DNA of 64,000 bases from Nostoc linckia NIES-25. GTDB taxonomy: Bacteria; Cyanobacteriota; Cyanobacteriia; Cyanobacteriales; Nostocaceae. The translations under genes and the position numbers were made by a program. This document shows, piece after piece, positions 35,292 to 44,575 of this stretch. Below the pieces are notes generated by a model, which worked only from the letters and a program-made list of their open reading frames with translations, ran no database searches and was not told the origin of the DNA. The DNA lies in NCBI RefSeq assembly GCF_002368035.1, contig NZ_AP018222.1:6062238-6126237 (forward strand), written 5' to 3'. The stretch's first letter is position 1, and every line of letters begins with the position of its first letter.

Positions 35292-35773
35292 TGTAGCTCT
35301 CCTTTGATATCTAACTTCTATACATTTTTAGTTTTTATGTTTTAAAATTACTAGCAGTAGTTAGTTGAAATAGTGAAATATGTTGCGTAATTTATACATA
35401 ATTTCATGAATTGTAAAGCTAGTTATATTGTTGAGGCTCGGGGGCGATCGCATTCATAAATAGTAATACTTTTAATCAAAATTATACACAGCTAGATTAG
35501 AGCAGCTATGTTAACCTACGAGTATCTATTAGTTAATTATTTTTCTATGTAACTTCTTCATCTGCGAACAACTGTATACAGCACAATTCAGGCAGAATTT
35601 ACGAGTGAGACAAGCTTAATAGTTGATTTAAGGACTGAAGTTGTGTACTTCATTTTCCTTAAAATCTTAAGAATTTTTAGATTTTTGTTTTAAATTACAA
35701 CTCAAGGTTAATTTATTCAAAAAATATAATAATTATCCTGTAATTACTAAATTAGTAAAAATTGGCAATAGAT
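35292..35773. promoter_or_regulatory. Divergent AT-rich intergenic region
   Basis: About 480 bp between the SnoaL-like gene (minus) and the cupin gene (plus). It is strongly AT-rich with one GCGATCGC site near 35445. Both promoters must lie here, but I find no convincing operator dyad or coding frame. Confidence 0.4.
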
Positions 35774-36742
35774 ATGGTTAAAGGACATCAAGACAATCAA
35801 AGCTCAAATTCCATCAATAATAACGTTGAGATTCAAATGAACAAAAATATCTTTACAGGGCGCAAACATGTAGAAACTGAGGAGTCACTCAACTCAGTTG
35901 TCAAATTTCCACAAGTACCTTTTGACGTAAAAAACTTTGTTATTGGAGAAGATGCTACTGCCCAAGTTCTATCCATCAACGAAAGTACAGGTGAATCTAC
36001 ACAGCGAGTAGTCTTGAAAAAAGGTTGGAGCGCACCTGTTGGTCATTTTACTACCAACGTGGAACTTTTTGTCTTAACAGGCGCACTTTCCCAGGGTGGG
36101 TTTATACTACGCAATCTCAGTTACTCTTTTATCCCTGCTGGTATACCTACTGGCCCTTGGAAAACAGAAGAAGACACCATTCTATTGTGGATGCCAGATG
36201 CTACGCCCACGTATATCACAGAAGACTACGCAGATCTCCCGCAAATCCCGGAAACTTCTGTATATCATACAAAGATGCAGACTCACGAACGCATGACTGA
36301 GTATATTCCATTGCAAGAACTCCACGCAATGAAATGGGAAAGTACAACCTTTTTGCCTCCTGGTTCAGCCCGTAAAAGTCTGTATACCAATAAAAAAACT
36401 GGACGCGCTACGTGGATTCTCGGTTTAGTACCTATGTGGATTGAAGGCAATTTCTATGCTGGTCATCCTACTACGGAGGAGGCGTATGTGATTTCTGGCG
36501 ACGTGCTTGGACATTGGTCTATGAGCGACGATCCTTTTAATAGACGCTATGCAGCAATGTGCAAAGATGGCTATTACTGGCGACCCGCACACATTCCACA
36601 CGGGCCGTTTTGGACAGAAAGTGGGGCACTACTTTTGTTTCGCACTAACGATCGCCTAGATTGTTATTGGATACTACATAATCCAGATATTACTCAGCAA
36701 GATCGAGCACGTCTAGACGCTGCAACTAATAAGGACAAGTAA
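35774..36742 (+). CDS. Cupin-type (DUF4437-like) protein
   Basis: About 322 residues with two cupin-like halves. The first has KKGWSAPVGHFTTNVELFVLTGALSQGGFILRNLSYSFIPAG, the second YAGHPTTEEAYVISGDVLGHWSM and YWRPAHIPHGPFWTESGALLLFR. The His and Glu pattern (G-H-x-T...E-x-Y-V...H-G) is that of metal-binding cupins of the ChrR/DUF4437 group. The reaction is unknown. The frame opens at TTG 35762, but the ATG at 35774 or the later one at MNKNIFTG are more likely. It lies about 95 bp ahead of an Amdase-family gene in the same direction, so the two may act on the same small acid. Confidence 0.7.
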   Translation: MVKGHQDNQSSNSINNNVEIQMNKNIFTGRKHVETEESLNSVVKFPQVPFDVKNFVIGEDATAQVLSINESTGESTQRVVLKKGWSAPVGHFTTNVELFVLTGALSQGGFILRNLSYSFIPAGIPTGPWKTEEDTILLWMPDATPTYITEDYADLPQIPETSVYHTKMQTHERMTEYIPLQELHAMKWESTTFLPPGSARKSLYTNKKTGRATWILGLVPMWIEGNFYAGHPTTEEAYVISGDVLGHWSMSDDPFNRRYAAMCKDGYYWRPAHIPHGPFWTESGALLLFRTNDRLDCYWILHNPDITQQDRARLDAATNKDK

Positions 36743-36837
36743 AGTTTCAGTAGAGCGAAAACTTTTTTTATAAGGGCGATCGCACTCCTCCAAGCACAAC
36801 CAGTAAAGCAAATAACCTTATCTACAAAGATTTTACA

Positions 36838-37581
36838 ATGACGGATGCCTTAGGATGGCGAAAAAAATTCGGAGTGCTTGCGCCCAGCACTAACACCATT
36901 GTGGAACCCGATTTTCACGCGATGGCCGTACCGGGCGTTACGTCTCACATGTCCCGGATTCATATTCGAGACCAGGACTTGAGTAGCGATGAAAAAATGG
37001 TGCGTATTCTAGAAGAAATCGACAACGAAATTTTTTTTGCAGTCGATCGCATCATGACTGCGGCTATCGACTATCTAATTATGGGAATGAGCGCCGAGAC
37101 TTTTTGGGGAGGAATCGAGGGAAATAGAGCCTTCATCAAACGCCTTGAAGACTATACTGGCCTGGAAGTGGCTACCGGCGCTTCAGCATGTCAGGCAGCT
37201 GTAGAAGCGTTTAAACTAAACAAAATTGCAGTCATCACCCCTTATCAGGCTGTGGCTGACGATAAGTTACGCCGCTTTTTTAGTGACATTGACGTGGAAG
37301 TCGTGCGGCTGAAAGGATTGCGTTGCCCCACAGCAATTGCGATCGCCCAAGTCTCTGAAGATACTCTTCGCAACTGTCTTCAGGAAATCGATGGTGATGA
37401 CATAGATGGGATCGTACAGATGGGTACTAATTTGAGTATGCTCAGGCTTGCTGACGAAGCAGAGCGATGGCTCAAAAAGCCTGTCATTGCCATCAATGCA
37501 GCAACCTGGTGGTATGCCTTACGACAAAACGATATTAGCGATCGAGTCTACGGGTATGGCAGACTCTTGAGAGAATTTTGA
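36838..37581 (+). CDS. Asp/Glu racemase / maleate isomerase (Amdase) family protein
   Basis: The 247-residue protein has the tandem Rossmann-like halves of the Amdase/maleate cis-trans isomerase family: KFGVLAPSTNTIVEPDFHAM at the start, YLIMGMSAETFWGG at the first active-site loop and GIVQMGTNLSML at the second. Canonical members have a catalytic Cys in each loop. Here the loops read MSAETF and MGTNLS, so both Cys appear replaced, while a Cys occurs in GASACQAA. The reaction may therefore differ. It follows the cupin gene and could form an operon with it. Confidence 0.78.
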   Translation: MTDALGWRKKFGVLAPSTNTIVEPDFHAMAVPGVTSHMSRIHIRDQDLSSDEKMVRILEEIDNEIFFAVDRIMTAAIDYLIMGMSAETFWGGIEGNRAFIKRLEDYTGLEVATGASACQAAVEAFKLNKIAVITPYQAVADDKLRRFFSDIDVEVVRLKGLRCPTAIAIAQVSEDTLRNCLQEIDGDDIDGIVQMGTNLSMLRLADEAERWLKKPVIAINAATWWYALRQNDISDRVYGYGRLLREF

Positions 37582-37584
37582 ATT

Positions 37585-38901
37585 TTACCAACTACGAATT
37601 TTTAAAGCTCGGTGTTTGTAACGGACTATGCACAATAGAACAATTAGCAATATGACGGCTTTCATCGTAGATGGCTCCACTACCTTCTTCACTTCCGTTG
37701 TGGGAGTTTGAGGAGTAACACTACATGGAATTTCAATAGTTTGTGTGCGATCGGAACCGTTATTATTTGGAGTTAGATCGCATTCTCCTTTGTTGGTGAG
37801 AGACAAAGGTGGATTTGTGGGAGAAGAAATCAATGGCTGTCCTGAAGAGCCTGAAGAGCCTGAAGAACTACCATTATCCAGTAGTAGAAGCAGAATTAAA
37901 CCAAGACCGCCAACTCCAATAATTGGCCAGAGTGGGAAGGAATCAGAACTGTCTTGTACCAAGACATCTCCCTCAGAACCAGGGAAAGTATCGAGACTTA
38001 TTGTTTCTCCCTCCAATGGGACTGGATTGTCAGCCAGCAAAATATCTCCTGGTATATCTTCTCCTAAGAGTTGATTGAATTCTTGTGGAATTGCATTCAA
38101 AGGGCGTCCGAATTCCCCACCATCTTCAGAGTATGGAAAGGATAGTACTTCAAAAATCCTGTTTTCCAGTTGGTTGGGATCTCCAGAATTCAGTGCATCC
38201 AAGCCTCTAGAGATTTTATCTACATAAAAATTCGTCATTTCTGGCGATAGCCCTAGAGACTGAATCTGCTCTTTGATGTTGGAAATTTTTGAGGCTTCTT
38301 CAAACAACAGGCGTCCGTATGACAATTTCAAGTTTAGTAATCCATTACGGAGGCTCAGCGAGTCATTACTTCCTGAATATGGTGCCCAGTAGAACTGCTT
38401 GGTTACAAGTCCCAGTCCTTCTACTGGGTTACGACCAAAAGATTGTCCCAGGACGTATTGAGATCCATCCATGATTGTGGAGGATTCTTTTCTCCAAAAT
38501 GAAGCGAAAGGTACTGTAGAGAGATTGCGATTGTTACCGTAAAATGTAGCGAAATTCTGAAAATTTTTCTCTCCACCAGCCGCTCTTATCAATAGATTTT
38601 GATAGTTAGTTCCACTATTTAGCTCAATTAATCGCTGGATTACCGTTCCAGTTTTATTGCAAGTCAAACCAAATCCCACATCACATCCAGGAATTACTCG
38701 CATCTGACTGAGATTTTGGTTATTGATTTGGTATTGGAGATACTCATACTCCAATCCTCGTTGGATACCATAGCGGCCAATCTTTAACTGTGCAAAAGCA
38801 GGCTGCCACGTAGTGAGTACTACAGCAACAGATGAGAATGCGATAGTCGCCCAGCGAAGCGCCTTCGGCATACCAATTGTTTGAATACTTGATTTAGGCA
38901 A
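37585..38901 (-). CDS. Exported protein with PEP-CTERM-like C-terminal anchor
   Basis: The 438-residue product starts with a signal peptide (about 1-37; ALRWATIAFSSVAVVLTTWQPAFAQ, cut after AFA). The exported part has no recognised enzyme motif. A hydrophobic stretch at about 325-342 (PLWPIIGVGGLGLILLLLL) is followed by a Gly/Ser linker. The C-terminus has EPST followed by a membrane helix (MKAVILLIVLLCIV) and a basic tail (RYKHRALK), the layout of a PEP-CTERM sorting signal for exosortase. The first ATG may be preceded by MPKSSIQTIG as used here. Function unknown; it is probably cell-surface. Confidence 0.7.
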   Translation of the reverse strand: MPKSSIQTIGMPKALRWATIAFSSVAVVLTTWQPAFAQLKIGRYGIQRGLEYEYLQYQINNQNLSQMRVIPGCDVGFGLTCNKTGTVIQRLIELNSGTNYQNLLIRAAGGEKNFQNFATFYGNNRNLSTVPFASFWRKESSTIMDGSQYVLGQSFGRNPVEGLGLVTKQFYWAPYSGSNDSLSLRNGLLNLKLSYGRLLFEEASKISNIKEQIQSLGLSPEMTNFYVDKISRGLDALNSGDPNQLENRIFEVLSFPYSEDGGEFGRPLNAIPQEFNQLLGEDIPGDILLADNPVPLEGETISLDTFPGSEGDVLVQDSSDSFPLWPIIGVGGLGLILLLLLDNGSSSGSSGSSGQPLISSPTNPPLSLTNKGECDLTPNNNGSDRTQTIEIPCSVTPQTPTTEVKKVVEPSTMKAVILLIVLLCIVRYKHRALKIRSW

Positions 38902-38980
38902 GATGTACCTCCGATAAATGGGGATTGGGGATTGAAAACTAGTACTTTGTCACAGCAACTTTGCATGGTGGTAGGCAGGG

Positions 38981-39114
38981 CAATACGGTTCGGTTAACAG
39001 GTTTATTCCTCGAAGATCCCCCCAACCCCCCTTAAAAAGGGGGCTTACAACCCTCTTTTACCCCCTTTTTAAGGGGGTCGCCGTAGGCGGGGGGATCTTA
39101 ACCGAACCGTATTG
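38981..39114. mobile_element. MITE-like family B element
   Basis: The ends are CAATACGGTTCGGTTAAC (left) and, on the other strand, CAATACGGTTCGGTTAAG (right). The flanks share GGCAGGG on both sides, a likely 7-bp target duplication. The interior is a run of CCCCC/GGGGG blocks that fold on themselves and match the segment at 8845-8945. It lies in the 370-bp gap between two exported proteins. Confidence 0.78.
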
Positions 39115-39271
39115 GCAGGGGAGGAAAAAATATTGTTGAAAATGACTCTTTCTGTGCGTGACCTACGCAGCAATTTTGGGTTGGTCGAGTACTAGGGACT
39201 AGGGGCTGGGGATTGGGCATTTATCGTTGTTTCTCATGCTTCCTTCGTCCCTCTGCTCCCCAGTCCCGACT

Positions 39272-39919
39272 TCAACTCTTAGGTAAATCAATATTGATCG
39301 TGATTCCGGTACCTTTGAGATTTCCTGATGAGAGTGTGTGATATATGACCAATGCTCGGTTTGGTTGGTCAAAAAGGAATGCGCGAGGTGTAGGTTTGAT
39401 CTTCCCTTGTTTGACTAGGGAAACGAAAGCTTCTAAATATCTACGTATACCTTGGCGGTTATCTTGATTAGTATTCGTATGACGCTCAATTAGCATCATA
39501 AAAAAGTCCAAGCTACGATTTTCTTGACCCTCTATCAGACTTCCCTCATCTAAGAAAGAACTTGCTATGAGTCGGTTATCAACTTGTTTGACTTTAAAAA
39601 GAGTAAAGTAACGTCCTTCTTTTTTAGGATCGTTCGCATAACAAACCCACGAACCTTCTTGATTCTGTGTAAAACCCTGAGCAGCAAGGTAGGAAAGCAA
39701 AGAATTGCTTGCTTTGGTTTGTAGTGGAGGTAATAAATCTTCAATGGGATCTAAAGAGCAAATCCTTTGCCTTTGAGTTGTTGGTTGTTGAGGAACAGTA
39801 GGAGTCTCTTGGGTATAGACGCCGGTAGGCTTGTCCTCAGACATTGCAATATTAGACATCGCAGCCAGCGCAGAGACTTGGAAGAAAAATACGCCAAATA
39901 AACGAACAATAATATTCAT
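39272..39919 (-). CDS. Exported hypothetical protein
   Basis: The 215-residue product starts with a likely signal peptide (MNIIVRLFGVFFFQVSALAAMSNIAMS). A short Thr/Gln/Pro-rich spacer follows, then a globular domain with two Cys (RICSLDPI and GSWVCYAND) that could form a disulfide. The remainder, with YFTLFKVKQVDNRLIASSFLDEGSL and ALVIYHTLSSGNLKGTGITINIDLP, is mostly predicted strands and helices without known motif. It lies in the same direction as, and downstream in sequence from, the PEP-CTERM-like gene but separated by a MITE-like element. Function unknown. Confidence 0.6.
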   Translation of the reverse strand: MNIIVRLFGVFFFQVSALAAMSNIAMSEDKPTGVYTQETPTVPQQPTTQRQRICSLDPIEDLLPPLQTKASNSLLSYLAAQGFTQNQEGSWVCYANDPKKEGRYFTLFKVKQVDNRLIASSFLDEGSLIEGQENRSLDFFMMLIERHTNTNQDNRQGIRRYLEAFVSLVKQGKIKPTPRAFLFDQPNRALVIYHTLSSGNLKGTGITINIDLPKS

Positions 39920-41022
39920 GTTTTTCCTGTGACTTCTGCTTACATTGTCAATAATTAACTTGTTACTAGATCGGCATTGAATTAGTAGTCTTAAATTATT
40001 TGCTAAATTTAAGTATTTCCCTCATTTGGTCAACTTCAAGATGGATTTTCAGGAAGAATCTATGACTATTTGATATAGATAAATCAGCACAAATAGGCAT
40101 AAATATTATTTAAATAAAATGCAAAATCTCGAACTTATATTGACAATACAAAACTTGCCTTTCGATATTTTTGCATATACGAAAAACAACTGGCACTATG
40201 CCAATTTTGTATATTTAAATTGAATTGTTCGCTATTTTCAGAAGGTTTTGTGATATACCTTTCTGTCTGTGATGATTGCTAAGAACTGGCATTGTTAGCT
40301 ATTTGATAGCTTATATAACCAGCTTTATAAAAGCTCTATGCCTTGTGCAGTAAGCCTTTTATTGATTCTGGTGGTAGATTAAATAATGTTTTATGTTTTT
40401 GGAGGTAGCGCACCCAACTAGCTGTTTCAGCATGTTTTTTATTTGATGTATAAATAATATCTCTTGACAGTAAAATAATATTACCATGAGCCTGAGATGT
40501 GCAACACTTTTGTGGACAGTTGTCAAAGTTGTACACACTGAATTAGAACTATCTCTTGATTAAATTTCATGGCAAATACCTGAGACTAAAAGTCAATTGA
40601 CTTACACGCGCCTAGTATTTTAAAATCTAATGCTATTATTGTTTATGCTAGTAGTTAATGTTTTAAATATAACAAATGCTTAAATTTACTACGGAGAATT
40701 GATATATTATAATTGTTAGATAAGCCTGATTGTCTGAGTTTTTGGCTACAGGCGATCGCATCAAGGAAAGTTAAATTAGATTACAGTTATATAACTTTTA
40801 TTTAGCACAGTGTTGTTATAGAACTTAATAAGCCTGAATCTTTTTATTCGCCGAGAGTTTGAGGATTGGTACATATTGTTATGAGTAAACAGATGTAGTT
40901 ATGTTTGCTCTGTAGATAGAGGAATATCCTGAGCAAAATTAGTACAATCTTTTCATGGCGATCGCTATTCTTTACCAGAATCAAAAGATGAACTTGGTGT
41001 TTTGACAAGTTTTGGCTGTATC
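39920..41022. other. 1.1-kb AT-rich gap, nothing convincing seen
   Basis: A 66-codon minus-strand frame (40336-40536, GTG start) has no ribosome site and no recognised product. A curious piece GTGTACAACTTTGACAAC lies at its start. GCGATCGC occurs near 40753 and 40960. This long stretch may hold decayed genes or a small RNA, but I cannot support any. Confidence 0.5.
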
Positions 41023-41451
41023 ATGAATGCGGAATTTTTTTACAGGATTCCTTTGATGCCTTTAGGCTTACTCTGGCTGGCTTATGCTTTCTTGGGGTGG
41101 TATCTTGCTGCTAACCATATTATTTGGTTAGTGGGAGCTTTTGTTGCTGCTGTGGTTATAGCTGTAACACGCAAGAGTATTTCTTGGTTAGAGCGTTTAG
41201 TTGAATTTGGTTCTAAAGCTTTAGTTGTTATCTTATTTTTAAGCCTATCAATTGCTTTAATCGCAACTTGGTCGTTATTATTTAGTCTATTTCTCATACC
41301 ATTAGCAACTACGCTTTTAGCTGACTTGGAAATGCGTTTTGCTGGTTTTAATAAAATAGATTCATTTTGGATATTAACAATCCTAGCAATATTTGGTTTG
41401 ATAGTGGGCGAAGTAATAGATATCCTATTTTTTCCCAGTAGCAGATATTGA
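41023..41451 (+). CDS. Small membrane protein
   Basis: The 142-residue product is mostly hydrophobic, with about four membrane helices: LLWLAYAFLGWYLAA, IIWLVGAFVAAVVIAV, LVVILFLSLSIALIATWSLLFSLFLIPLA and FWILTILAIFGLIVGEVIDILFF. A short basic loop (TRKSISWLERL) separates the first two pairs. The frame opens at a TTG (41002), but ATG 41023 (MNAEFFYRIP) is the better start. It is followed by another membrane protein at 41820 in the same direction. No family is recognised. Confidence 0.6.
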   Translation: MNAEFFYRIPLMPLGLLWLAYAFLGWYLAANHIIWLVGAFVAAVVIAVTRKSISWLERLVEFGSKALVVILFLSLSIALIATWSLLFSLFLIPLATTLLADLEMRFAGFNKIDSFWILTILAIFGLIVGEVIDILFFPSSRY

Positions 41452-41819
41452 ATAATTATGTAAAAATAATAATTATTGTATCTGTTGAAATATAACTATA
41501 AATTAGATAATTTATAGTTGGCTTTTGCTTATATTACAGCGCTTTTCATTTGGATAGAATACATGCTTGAATACTCAATTATCGTAAGGGTATAACAATG
41601 CTAAAGCCCCAACTGTGGTCTATTCAAATGCAAATTGCTGTAAAAGCGAGAATATTCACTTTATATTTCTAACTATTTTCCAAAATTAATTGATTTCATC
41701 TGGTATTTAAAACATATTTACCGCATTGTTTGATTTTGTTTGTCGGCGAATAGTTTTTCTTCTAAATTGGGCATTTTAAAACAAGAGTAAGTTATGATGT
41801 CTGATTCAAGTGAAAAATT
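41452..41819. other. 368-bp AT-rich gap
   Basis: No open frame with a ribosome site and no repeat family is visible. The segment TTTGTCGGCGAATAG and AAACAAGAGTAAG before the next gene may be part of its leader. Confidence 0.4.
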
Positions 41820-42374
41820 ATGAACCAAAATCGTCATAAAGAGCCGAAATTCAAACACACCGCCGCAAAATTATTTAAAGGATTGGAGAAACATCTGATA
41901 AAAGTGACGAATGCTGCGGAGAAGATATTCAACCAGCAAAGGGAGAAAGAAAAGCAGCGCGTTGCTCATGCAAAATTTCCCTGGCTGGAACTGATGCAGC
42001 TGTTTGGCATTCATCTAGCGATCGGTTGCTTGCTGTCTTTAAATATCTCGAATTGGTCAATTTTAGGATGGGGTATTGCAATCCCGATCTCTTTGATTTT
42101 TACAATTTTTGCTTTCGATGACTTAATATTTACATATAATTATTTTTTAGCAGTAATTATGGATGTGCTAGCTAGTCCCTGGAGTAGGGCTGCAAAACAG
42201 TTAAAGGATGTGTTTGCACGCTGGATTTTTAATAGTAATAAAGCTGATTGGTTAATTGATTTGTTGCAGGATTTTGTACCGTTGATGAGCTTTTTACTGG
42301 TCTTAATAGTTGATGCTTTGGGTTTTGGAATCGGTTACTTAATTTCCAGAATAGGAGCAATCGTAATTGGGTAA
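41820..42374 (+). CDS. Membrane protein with charged N-terminus
   Basis: The 184-residue product has a strongly basic, helical start (about 1-50; KFKHTAAKLFKGLEKHLIKVTNAAEKIFNQQ), then membrane helices around LFGIHLAIGCLLSLNI, WSILGWGIAIPISLIFTIFAF, YNYFLAVIMDVLAS and FVPLMSFLLVLIVDALGFGIGYLI. The layout recalls small membrane proteins that bind nucleic acid or lipid head groups with the tail, but no motif is known to me. It might be paired with the preceding membrane protein gene. Confidence 0.6.
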   Translation: MNQNRHKEPKFKHTAAKLFKGLEKHLIKVTNAAEKIFNQQREKEKQRVAHAKFPWLELMQLFGIHLAIGCLLSLNISNWSILGWGIAIPISLIFTIFAFDDLIFTYNYFLAVIMDVLASPWSRAAKQLKDVFARWIFNSNKADWLIDLLQDFVPLMSFLLVLIVDALGFGIGYLISRIGAIVIG

Positions 42375-42499
42375 TCTAAATTTACTAGACCGAAAAACTA
42401 TACGATGTCTTCTCTTTGACAGGCTTAGATAACGCCAAATATCGGCGTAGCGATCGCTCTAACTTAGCGACTTCAATTAGCTGTAAAATTCATCTTATT

Positions 42500-43153
42500 T
42501 TATCGCCGTTTAGTGGAAGGATTTGGAGATGGAGTTGAATTTGGGGTTGTTGGTTGCTTGGCTGCGTTTAATTCTTCTTGTAACATTTTCTGATAAACTT
42601 TAGGCAAAGAACTACTAATAGAGTTAGTTTCTATGCCATATCCCAAACTTGTCCAGGTGGGAGAAAGTAGCCGCAAAACTTCATTTAATTTTCCCTGACG
42701 CAAGAGTTGAGAAATATCAGTTCTCCAAACTTTTGAATCATTTAGCCAACGATAAACTACTATGTCTTGATATTGTGGTTCAAAACTATAATTCACCCAA
42801 AACATTAACCGCATTGGGTTTGGATGATAGCGAGGGGCTATATTATACCAGGTAGTATTGATGATTTGATATCTACCTGCGGCAGTGGAACAATTACCTG
42901 TGTTGGGGCCTGTCATAATTGTGACGCATATCTCAGGATGTCGGCTGAGGTCGTTGACTTGCTGTCCGCCATACAACAGAGAATAGGGACGGTTACCATT
43001 TGCCTCACTTGCTGAGATGGTTCGCATTAAAGCGCGAATATAAGGGTCGCCATTTTGCATCACCAAAGGTGGCTGTTTAACTTCAAAGACCGGATCGGAA
43101 GGCGATCGCAATTCTCCTTGAATATACCACTGCAACAAACACACAAAGCCCAA
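42500..43153 (-). CDS. GH104 lytic transglycosylase-like protein
   Basis: The 217-residue product matches the lambda-endolysin/GH104 fold: RTISASEANGNRPYSLLYGG with the catalytic Glu, LSRHPEICVTIMTGPNTGNCSTAAGRYQII and TWYNIAPRY. The enzyme would cut peptidoglycan between MurNAc and GlcNAc. The C-terminal tail is Pro/Thr/Ser-rich. The first usual start in frame is TTG 43153 (product MGFVCLLQWYIQG), which cuts a membrane helix in half. The open frame extends to 43213. AAGGAG at 43218-43223 is placed 7 bases before a CTG at 43210, which would restore the whole helix (LIGPIAALLGFVCLLQWYI). The true start is therefore in doubt. Confidence 0.85.
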   Translation of the reverse strand: MGFVCLLQWYIQGELRSPSDPVFEVKQPPLVMQNGDPYIRALMRTISASEANGNRPYSLLYGGQQVNDLSRHPEICVTIMTGPNTGNCSTAAGRYQIINTTWYNIAPRYHPNPMRLMFWVNYSFEPQYQDIVVYRWLNDSKVWRTDISQLLRQGKLNEVLRLLSPTWTSLGYGIETNSISSSLPKVYQKMLQEELNAAKQPTTPNSTPSPNPSTKRR

Positions 43154-43210
43154 AAGCGCCGCTATTGGCCCAATCAGTTTTTCAACACCTTTGAATTCAA
43201 AGCCTTTCAG

Positions 43211-43561
43211 AATTTAACTCCTTGAAATTTGCTTTTTTCGCTCATAAAAATTATCGACGAACTCATTGTGACAAAGTTCGCGTTTGTTGTCAGTTATGAT
43301 TCCTGGATCGCTAATTTTTTTGATTAGAATGAGTCAGGAGTAAATAAGGAAGACGTTTGTTTCATTTATAACGCGTGCGCCGCACCTAAACATTTTATAC
43401 TGAAATATTTCTAGAATTGAAATACTGACTAAATTAGAGAAATCCTGCCTTCTTGTGTCGAAAAGTGTATCTTGAGAAAGATATTCTGAGATTTATTCTT
43501 ATGTTTAAATTAGCACGCAGTTGTATGTACTTAAATAGTAGTTGCTATACAAGGAAAACAG
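43211..43561. other. 350-bp divergent gap
   Basis: Between the GH104 gene (minus) and the aldo/keto reductase gene (plus). It has the AAGGAG site for the former at 43218-43223 and ACAAGGAAAAC for the latter just before 43562. Between them AT-rich DNA without coding frames or repeats. Confidence 0.45.
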
Positions 43562-44524
43562 ATGTCTGAAACTACATCAAATTCAGAAATGCTATATCGA
43601 GTTCTCGGTAGTACAAATGAGAGAGTTTCTGCCATCGGACTCGGTGGTTGGCATATTGGCTTGAAGTACGTTGATGAGCAACTCGCCATCCGAATTGTTC
43701 GCACGGCGATCGATCGCGGCATTACTTTTATGGATAATAGCTGGGATTACAATGGTGGAGTTAGCGAGATTCGTATGGGAAAAGCACTGCGCGATGGCTA
43801 CCGCGATCAAGTGTTCCTAATGACGAAAATTGATGGTCGCTCTAAAAAAGCAGCAGCAAAACAGCTTGACGAATCACTTCAACGTTTGCAAGTTGATTGC
43901 ATCGATCTCGTTCAGCATCACGAAATTCTTCGTCATGAAGATCCATATCGAGTTTTTGACTCAGAAGGTGCCAACGCTGCTTTGATTGAAGCGCGAGAAG
44001 CTGGTAAGCTGCGATACATTGGTTTTACTGGACACAAAGACCCCTACGTGCATCTGCACATGCTGGAAGTTGCAGCCAGTCATAAATTTAAATTTGATAC
44101 AGTGCAGATGCCGCTGAATGTAATGGATGCACATTATCGGAGTTTTGAAAAATTGGTTTTGCCAGAACTAGTCAAACAAAACATCGGCGTTCTTGGCATG
44201 AAAAGCCTAGCAAACGGTATACTTTTACGCTCAAATACTGTAGAGCCAATCGAGTGTTTACACTATGCTCTAAATCTACCGACATCGGTTGTAATTACCG
44301 GGATTGATAGTATGGAGATTCTCGAACAAGCCTTTACAGCGGTGCGGACATTCCAGCCAATGGATGAACAACAAGTGGGATCGCTCCTAGCAAAAACCGC
44401 AAAAGCAGCATCAAGCGGCGAGTTTGAACCATTCAAAACTTCATCAATTTTTGATAGCACTGCTCAAAATCTAGATTGGCTAGGAGATGAGCCACAACGC
44501 ATCCAACAATTGATGCCAAGTTAA
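43562..44524 (+). CDS. Aldo/keto reductase
   Basis: The 320-residue TIM-barrel oxidoreductase uses NADPH to reduce aldehydes or ketones. The catalytic tetrad is visible: Asp and Tyr in FMDNSWDYNGG, Lys in FLMTKIDG, His in DLVQHHEIL. The usual N-terminal GLGGWHIG and the C-terminal PLNVMDAHYRSF and VVITGIDSMEIL are present. The last residues (QNLDWLGDEPQRIQQL) extend beyond the barrel. AAGGAAAACAG precedes the ATG. It converges on a DoxX-like gene. Confidence 0.9.
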   Translation: MSETTSNSEMLYRVLGSTNERVSAIGLGGWHIGLKYVDEQLAIRIVRTAIDRGITFMDNSWDYNGGVSEIRMGKALRDGYRDQVFLMTKIDGRSKKAAAKQLDESLQRLQVDCIDLVQHHEILRHEDPYRVFDSEGANAALIEAREAGKLRYIGFTGHKDPYVHLHMLEVAASHKFKFDTVQMPLNVMDAHYRSFEKLVLPELVKQNIGVLGMKSLANGILLRSNTVEPIECLHYALNLPTSVVITGIDSMEILEQAFTAVRTFQPMDEQQVGSLLAKTAKAASSGEFEPFKTSSIFDSTAQNLDWLGDEPQRIQQLMPS

Positions 44525-44575
44525 ATAAGAATACAGAATTGAAAACTCAGAATTCTGAATTAAAGATGTTCTCTT

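Noticed and set aside
40336..40536. 66-codon minus-strand frame with GTG start
   Set aside because: No ribosome site and an AT-rich isolated position; product not recognised.
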